A stretch of DNA of 47,849 nt from an uncultured Prevotellaceae bacterium (GTDB lineage: Bacteria > Bacteroidota > Bacteroidia > Bacteroidales > Bacteroidaceae): the NCBI GenBank assembly GCA_902799765.1, contig CADCBZ010000017.1, positions 1-47,849 on the forward strand. Direction: 5' to 3'. The notes under the pieces are model-generated. The model searched no databases and was not told the DNA's origin. It worked only from the letters and a program-made list of their open reading frames with translations. Positions within the stretch are counted from its first letter, which is position 1. Each line of letters opens with the position of its first letter. A program made the position numbers and the translations under genes. Below, one piece after another: positions 44,123-47,849 of this stretch.

Positions 44123-45025
44123 ATGTCTTTAGAAGAGTTTTTTCTGGTCGCAGCCAAACATTTTGGTAGTTGTTCTGGATCCACCGATATTCTGCTATTA
44201 ACTCATCGTCACTTAGAAATATCAGCTTTTCTCTGTGAGGTAAATCCTCTTTTTGGAACATCTGTAACAGAGAAAGAATTAATGGATCTACAGTACCTTT
44301 ATAATGAATATCCTTTTTCGAAACTCTATGAATACTTTGTTGATAAAGAAAAGGAGAAGGCAGTCAATAATGAGGCAGAAATCATTCGTCAAGAGGAACA
44401 GACTTCTTCAGAATTCTCCCTTTTAATGAGTGAACTAGATGGATATAAAGATCAAAGAGATTTGCTATTAAACAATGACTCGCTGACAAACGATAATGAT
44501 ATTGAGGTAATTCAACAGCAGATATTAGATGCAATTGAAGCAGCTAAAGATGCCGTTAAAGAAAGCGAAGAGACAAAAAAGATTAAGGTTGGCATATTCA
44601 AGGGAAACAAAGATGCTATCGAGAGTCTTCAGTCTGCTGTAGCAAAACTAGCCAAATCTGGGGAAACACAAGTTTCTGCATTAACAGCACAGCTAATCTA
44701 TATGCAACGCCTCTCTATTGTTTCAAAAAAAATATTAGAGTTAGGATTATTAGGCATACATGCTACCAGAACTGTGATTTCAAAACTAGAAGAAAAGTTG
44801 AAAGACCCTAATGCAAATCTTAGTGAGATTGAGAAACATGAATTTAATAGATTGCTTATTCAACTAAAGCAGAATGAAGATATCTCGTCAAGATTGGATA
44901 AACAAAAAGAAGGGCTTATTAATCATGACAGGATTTTAGTAGATCATGGTAAAAAAATAGAATCTTTGATTGCCAGGGTGGAAAGATTAGAGATTAATTC
45001 AAAATCTATTAACGAAGAAGTTTGA
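44123..45025 (+). CDS. coiled-coil protein, 300 aa
   Basis: No signal peptide or TM. Residues 75-130, 145-175 and 215-295 are strongly heptad-like and charged (for example IEVIQQQILDAIEAAKDAVK and KKIESLIARVERLE). Starts 5 bases after the YaaW-like gene. Probably a scaffold or adaptor, with no family known to me. Confidence 0.7.
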   Translation: MSLEEFFLVAAKHFGSCSGSTDILLLTHRHLEISAFLCEVNPLFGTSVTEKELMDLQYLYNEYPFSKLYEYFVDKEKEKAVNNEAEIIRQEEQTSSEFSLLMSELDGYKDQRDLLLNNDSLTNDNDIEVIQQQILDAIEAAKDAVKESEETKKIKVGIFKGNKDAIESLQSAVAKLAKSGETQVSALTAQLIYMQRLSIVSKKILELGLLGIHATRTVISKLEEKLKDPNANLSEIEKHEFNRLLIQLKQNEDISSRLDKQKEGLINHDRILVDHGKKIESLIARVERLEINSKSINEEV

Positions 45026-45047
45026 CAATTGAAGAAGAGAACGAAAC

Positions 45048-45473
45048 ATGAAACATAGATACATTCAAGAATGCGCTAAGTGCGATAATGTTGTTGTTGG
45101 TATAGAGAAGCGAGGGTTCTTCAGAGATGCTTTGCGTGGCGGACCAGGGACTGTTGTTGAATTTATCCCTGTTGGTGGAAAACTGATTTGGAAGGTTTCT
45201 AAGGAAATCGTTTTGCGTCTTTTGCGAACCGATATGGAGAAGTGGGGTGATGAACTTGAGAAGTGGATATACAAGGATATCCAAGTTGAATATGAATGCC
45301 CAAAGTGCGGTAAAACATGGACTGAGACACATCCGCTTAGTGAATCGGAATATAAACAGATGATAGCTGACTACATTACAAAGGTTAAAGATTTAGCTAC
45401 GCTTAAAAAGTCAGAAACCCAAAAGTCGGATACTGGCAAATACCTTTCAATGAACTGGAGGCATTTGCGTTGA
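45048..45473 (+). CDS. zinc-ribbon protein, 141 aa
   Basis: CAKCDN near the N-terminus and CPKCGKTWTETHP near residue 84 form a split Cys4 zinc ribbon; the segment between has a Gly-rich loop (RGGPGTVVEFIPVGGKLIWK), possibly amphipathic or membrane-binding. Part of the same operon. Confidence 0.7.
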   Translation: MKHRYIQECAKCDNVVVGIEKRGFFRDALRGGPGTVVEFIPVGGKLIWKVSKEIVLRLLRTDMEKWGDELEKWIYKDIQVEYECPKCGKTWTETHPLSESEYKQMIADYITKVKDLATLKKSETQKSDTGKYLSMNWRHLR

Positions 45474-45820
45474 AGAGGTACAACCAGCAAGTTAAGTTGG
45501 GGTTTGTCGATGAGAAAACTATTAGTGTCACAAAAAAAGTGGTAATCAAGGATGCGACTGTCAATATTTCTGTTGATCAGATAGCAGGAAATGATATCTC
45601 CTTGTCATATCAAGCAGGTTTCGGCATAGAGTGGATCATCAAGGGTGCGCTGATGTGGTTTAAGGAAACAATAAGTGGCTTTGTTGAAGAACAGGAAGAT
45701 AATAAATTGCTGTTGCACTTGGATAGAATTGAGCAGTTGAACAATATACTTGAGAAAATAGAGATTAAAACAGTTAACTTCGATGACTTAAATGTAAATG
45801 TAGCATTTATAGTAAAATGA
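45470..45820 (+). CDS. hypothetical protein, 116 aa
   Basis: Begins with TTG 45470, overlapping the preceding stop by 4 bases. Beta-rich N-terminus and a short hydrophobic helix (GIEWIIKGALMWFKETI). The end of the operon. No family recognised. Confidence 0.55.
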   Translation: MKRYNQQVKLGFVDEKTISVTKKVVIKDATVNISVDQIAGNDISLSYQAGFGIEWIIKGALMWFKETISGFVEEQEDNKLLLHLDRIEQLNNILEKIEIKTVNFDDLNVNVAFIVK

Positions 45821-45867
45821 TCTTTGATTACAAGCTGAGATTCTAATTGCTTTAAAAACAAATTTGT

Positions 45868-45921
45868 AGAGGCGGACACAAAATGTCTGCCTCTCTCTTT
45901 ATCTTTGCAGCCAGAAACTTA
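45868..45921 (+). promoter_or_regulatory. shared island promoter module, copy 2 (hairpin plus promoter)
   Basis: AGAGGCGGACA (45868-45878) pairs with TGTCTGCCTCT (45884-45894), 5 bases apart, with one G-T mismatch. TATCTTTGC follows at 45900-45908, with the same 8-base gap after TGTCTGCC as in copy 1, then CCAGAAACTTAA. The hairpin may also end the upstream operon. Confidence 0.65.
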
Positions 45922-45934
45922 ATTCAAAGATAAT

Positions 45935-46384
45935 ATGGTAAAGAATTGGTTGATTTTAGGCGATGATGCTTTTGATAGCGACGACTCCCCGATGGGGATA
46001 ATACATTTTTCTCTTGATGAAATGAAAGATTGGCAAAGTCTTGCGTGGAAACAATTTGCTGACATTTACAATAATAACGAGAGAGTAAGGAATATGGTGT
46101 TTAACAGTAACGCGAGAAGTATAAGTGGTTTATTTTATAAAAAATCAGGAGTTATTCTAGACCACTTAAAAGAATTTGCGAGAGCTATTGCTGATGAATG
46201 TGATAATATTGAGTATGGACGTACAGATATAGATTATGACACACGCAAAAACACCAATATGCTTTTTGTCTCTTTCCATTTATATGATCCTGATATGGCA
46301 AAAACAAAAGCAATGAGATTTAACTATATTATGGGAGATTGTATGATGCCTATACAGGTGAGTTCTGATAGCATGTTTTCATGA
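45935..46384 (+). CDS. hypothetical protein, 149 aa (paralogue of 46852-47265)
   Basis: Begins NWLILGDDAFDSDDSP and contains LDEMKDWQSLAWKQF and ISGLFYKKSGVILDHLKEFARAIADE. It shares the N-terminal NW...GD and the ALFYRG/GLFYKK-then-helix pattern with the gene at 46852, so the two are divergent paralogues. Function unknown. Confidence 0.7.
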   Translation: MVKNWLILGDDAFDSDDSPMGIIHFSLDEMKDWQSLAWKQFADIYNNNERVRNMVFNSNARSISGLFYKKSGVILDHLKEFARAIADECDNIEYGRTDIDYDTRKNTNMLFVSFHLYDPDMAKTKAMRFNYIMGDCMMPIQVSSDSMFS

Positions 46385-46455
46385 TTTGCATCCATAAACA
46401 AAAAGCAAAGGTTAGATGAAAAAATAGAAAAATGTTTAACAATGACAAATGAGTT

Positions 46456-46677
46456 ATGATAAGAGGTATTACATTGATGAAATGCACAGAGTGCGGAAAA
46501 CGTTTTTGGGGACCGGATATTGAATTGGGAGCATCAGCATTAAGCCAACCCCTCCGATGTCCGAAGTGTGGGAGTATCAGGACTCGTCCGTCAAGGCTGC
46601 TTAGTCCCTTCACTTCAGACACGGTTTATGAGAAAATCTGGGATCAAATGGAAACAAAATTAAAAGGAATGCTATGA
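46456..46677 (+). CDS. small zinc-ribbon protein
   Basis: 73 aa (ATG 46456; ATG 46477 possible). CTECGKRFWGP...CPKCGSIRTRP is a Cys4 zinc ribbon. Its stop overlaps the next start by 4 bases. Confidence 0.7.
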   Translation: MIRGITLMKCTECGKRFWGPDIELGASALSQPLRCPKCGSIRTRPSRLLSPFTSDTVYEKIWDQMETKLKGML

Positions 46678-46862
46678 GTTGTTTAATGGTTGTTGATCTA
46701 ATCTGCCCCAAATGTGGTAGTCCTGTTTTATGGTGTAATGGTGGAGATGTTATTTACGACTTTTCATCACAGTTTAGGGCTACTTGTCCTTCGTGTGGTT
46801 ATGAAGATTGGGCAGCCTCATGCTTTATTTTGCGTCAAAGTATTATTGATTATGAAAGATAA
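46674..46862 (+). CDS. small zinc-ribbon protein
   Basis: 62 aa. CPKCGSPVLWCNG...CPSCGYEDW, a second Cys4 ribbon. Its end overlaps the ATG at 46852. Confidence 0.65.
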   Translation: MSCLMVVDLICPKCGSPVLWCNGGDVIYDFSSQFRATCPSCGYEDWAASCFILRQSIIDYER

Positions 46863-47265
46863 TTGGATAACTACAGGAGATGGGGATTCTTATTCAGAAT
46901 TTCGAGGTTTATTGTATCTGTCAGAAGATGACATGACTCGTTGGCAAGATGTGGTATTGGAAAAGATAAGGTCTGTGAAGAGCGAGAAATTGCAGGAGTA
47001 TGTAAAGCGGAATCCCTACATTACCATAGCTGCCCTCTTCTATCGTGGATGGGAGATATCTCAGGTAGATTATGATCATTTTGTCAACGATGCCTGTGCA
47101 GAGTTTTGGGATGCTCAGCCAGTCTTGTGCAAGTTGGACTTAGGGAAAAAGAGAAAGCGTAATATCATTTGTATTGGTTTTGCACCTGGGTCAATTCAGG
47201 ATTGGCTCTCGAAGAATAAGAATGCGAAGCTAAGGCTACAGTCATTTCTTCATCGGATAAAATAA
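46852..47265 (+). CDS. hypothetical protein, 137 aa (paralogue of 45935-46384)
   Basis: ATG 46852 is chosen; an open frame reaching back to 46714 overlaps the zinc-ribbon gene and is not supported. Starts KDNWITTGDGDSYSEF; contains LSEDDMTRWQDVVLEKIRS and ALFYRGWEISQVDYDHFVND. Similar to the gene at 45935. Function unknown. Confidence 0.7.
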   Translation: MKDNWITTGDGDSYSEFRGLLYLSEDDMTRWQDVVLEKIRSVKSEKLQEYVKRNPYITIAALFYRGWEISQVDYDHFVNDACAEFWDAQPVLCKLDLGKKRKRNIICIGFAPGSIQDWLSKNKNAKLRLQSFLHRIK

Positions 47266-47279
47266 ATCGTTAATATTGC

Positions 47280-47311
47280 TTTGCAGAATCGGTTTTTATT
47301 ATTATATTTGC
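47280..47311 (+). promoter_or_regulatory. promoter for the WYL gene
   Basis: TTTG (47280-47283), 19-base spacer, TATATTTGC (47303-47311), ATG at 47328. Confidence 0.65.
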
Positions 47312-47327
47312 ACAAAAATTTACCAAT

Positions 47328-47849
47328 ATGTCGAAACTGAAGAAATGCCTCTATCTCATTAACCTCATGGAGCGAAAGGGCCCGATGACCCTGAAAGAGA
47401 TTAATGACTATTACCAGTATTCATCACTTTGTGAAGGTGACGAGTTTCTGCCTCGTACATTTCTTAGATATAGGGAATACATCGAAGAGACCTTCCCTTG
47501 TTATATCGATTTTAATCAGCGCACAGGGAAATATGAACTTCGTCGTCATAAGGCACTTTATGGTGAGGATGATTCACTTTATGACTATCTGCTTTCAGCC
47601 TATCATATAGAGGGCATGACGGAACTGGCCCTGAAGCATCGAGATAAGATTATGCTGACAGAAGCCCCCACCGGTGTGGAGAATGTGCAGATAATCCTTG
47701 AAGCGATTGACAAGAAGAAGGGCATAGCGTGTGACTATTATTCATTCAATAAGAATACGAAAAAGAGTCATGTACTGATTCCGTATTTCCTGCGTACATG
47801 GGAACAGCGTTGGTATTTGGTGGCTGAGCCCGACAATCATCATCATGGA
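47328..47849 (+). CDS. WYL-domain transcriptional regulator, 3' end cut by the window
   Basis: 174 residues are visible and the frame runs off the right edge. N-terminal part SKLKKCLYLINLMERKGPMT, FLPRTFLRYREYIEETF, likely a winged helix; then a WYL-type region (VLIPYFLRTWEQRWYLVAEP) with IACDYYSF. WYL proteins are ligand-sensing regulators often found beside phage-defence or DNA-repair genes. Its ORF was recovered by direct translation. Confidence 0.8.
   Translation, partial: MSKLKKCLYLINLMERKGPMTLKEINDYYQYSSLCEGDEFLPRTFLRYREYIEETFPCYIDFNQRTGKYELRRHKALYGEDDSLYDYLLSAYHIEGMTELALKHRDKIMLTEAPTGVENVQIILEAIDKKKGIACDYYSFNKNTKKSHVLIPYFLRTWEQRWYLVAEPDNHHHG

Noticed and set aside
46714-46851. Longer N-terminus for the 46852 gene
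   Set aside because: It lies opposite in frame to a good zinc-ribbon ORF; ATG 46852 matches the paralogue start.

Overview
The window looks like a Bacteroidales chromosome, most likely Prevotellaceae (Prevotella/Segatella type). The evidence is the many -7 elements of the TAnnTTTG form, some with a -33 TTG about 19-20 bases upstream, short gene leaders, a complete Bat (aerotolerance) locus with MoxR, DUF4295 beside L28/L33, and Bacteroidales-type VirE/DUF3987 and HU proteins. No tRNA, rRNA, CRISPR array or recognisable transposase was seen.

Layout. 1-4.4 kb is gene-poor accessory DNA. It holds a minus-strand lipoprotein, two tandem unannotated micro-ORFs with double-glycine leaders on a 220-bp duplication, two genes of unknown function, and a candidate small RNA with its own promoter and terminator. 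4.4-9.1 kb is a compact phage-derived cassette: a Rha/KilA-type regulator behind an operator-like repeat array and an attenuator hairpin, small conserved genes, a VirE-N/DUF3987 protein broken by deletion and frameshift, and a P5/lysozyme-like protein. 9.2-39.9 kb is mostly core genome: DUF3667, uxuBA (with an inverted-repeat-bounded GxxExxY gene inserted between them), GHL10, cstA, an outer-membrane barrel, nadC, M23 and C69 peptidases, map, tsaD, pncC/cinA, rpmB-rpmG-DUF4295, ftsY, rimO, two HU-family genes (the second a HU-TM-LysM chimera), moxR-DUF58-bat genes with two in-frame fusions (BatB-BatC and BatD-BatE), PAP2, queA and a HAD phosphatase.

40.1-47.8 kb is an accessory island that becomes visibly AT-rich from about 41.6 kb. 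It has a frameshifted YaaW/DUF3944 gene, an M48-type zinc protease, a large unknown protein with hydrophobic segments, a second YaaW/DUF3944 protein, a coiled-coil protein, three zinc-ribbon proteins, two divergent paralogues of unknown function and, at the right edge, a WYL-domain regulator. Two promoters in this island share one module (TGTCTGCC-N8-TATCTTTGCA followed by CCAGAAACTTAA). This island is the best candidate for an undescribed multi-gene system. The tandem double-glycine peptides are the best small finding. Functional assignments for unknown genes are withheld where the sequence does not support them.
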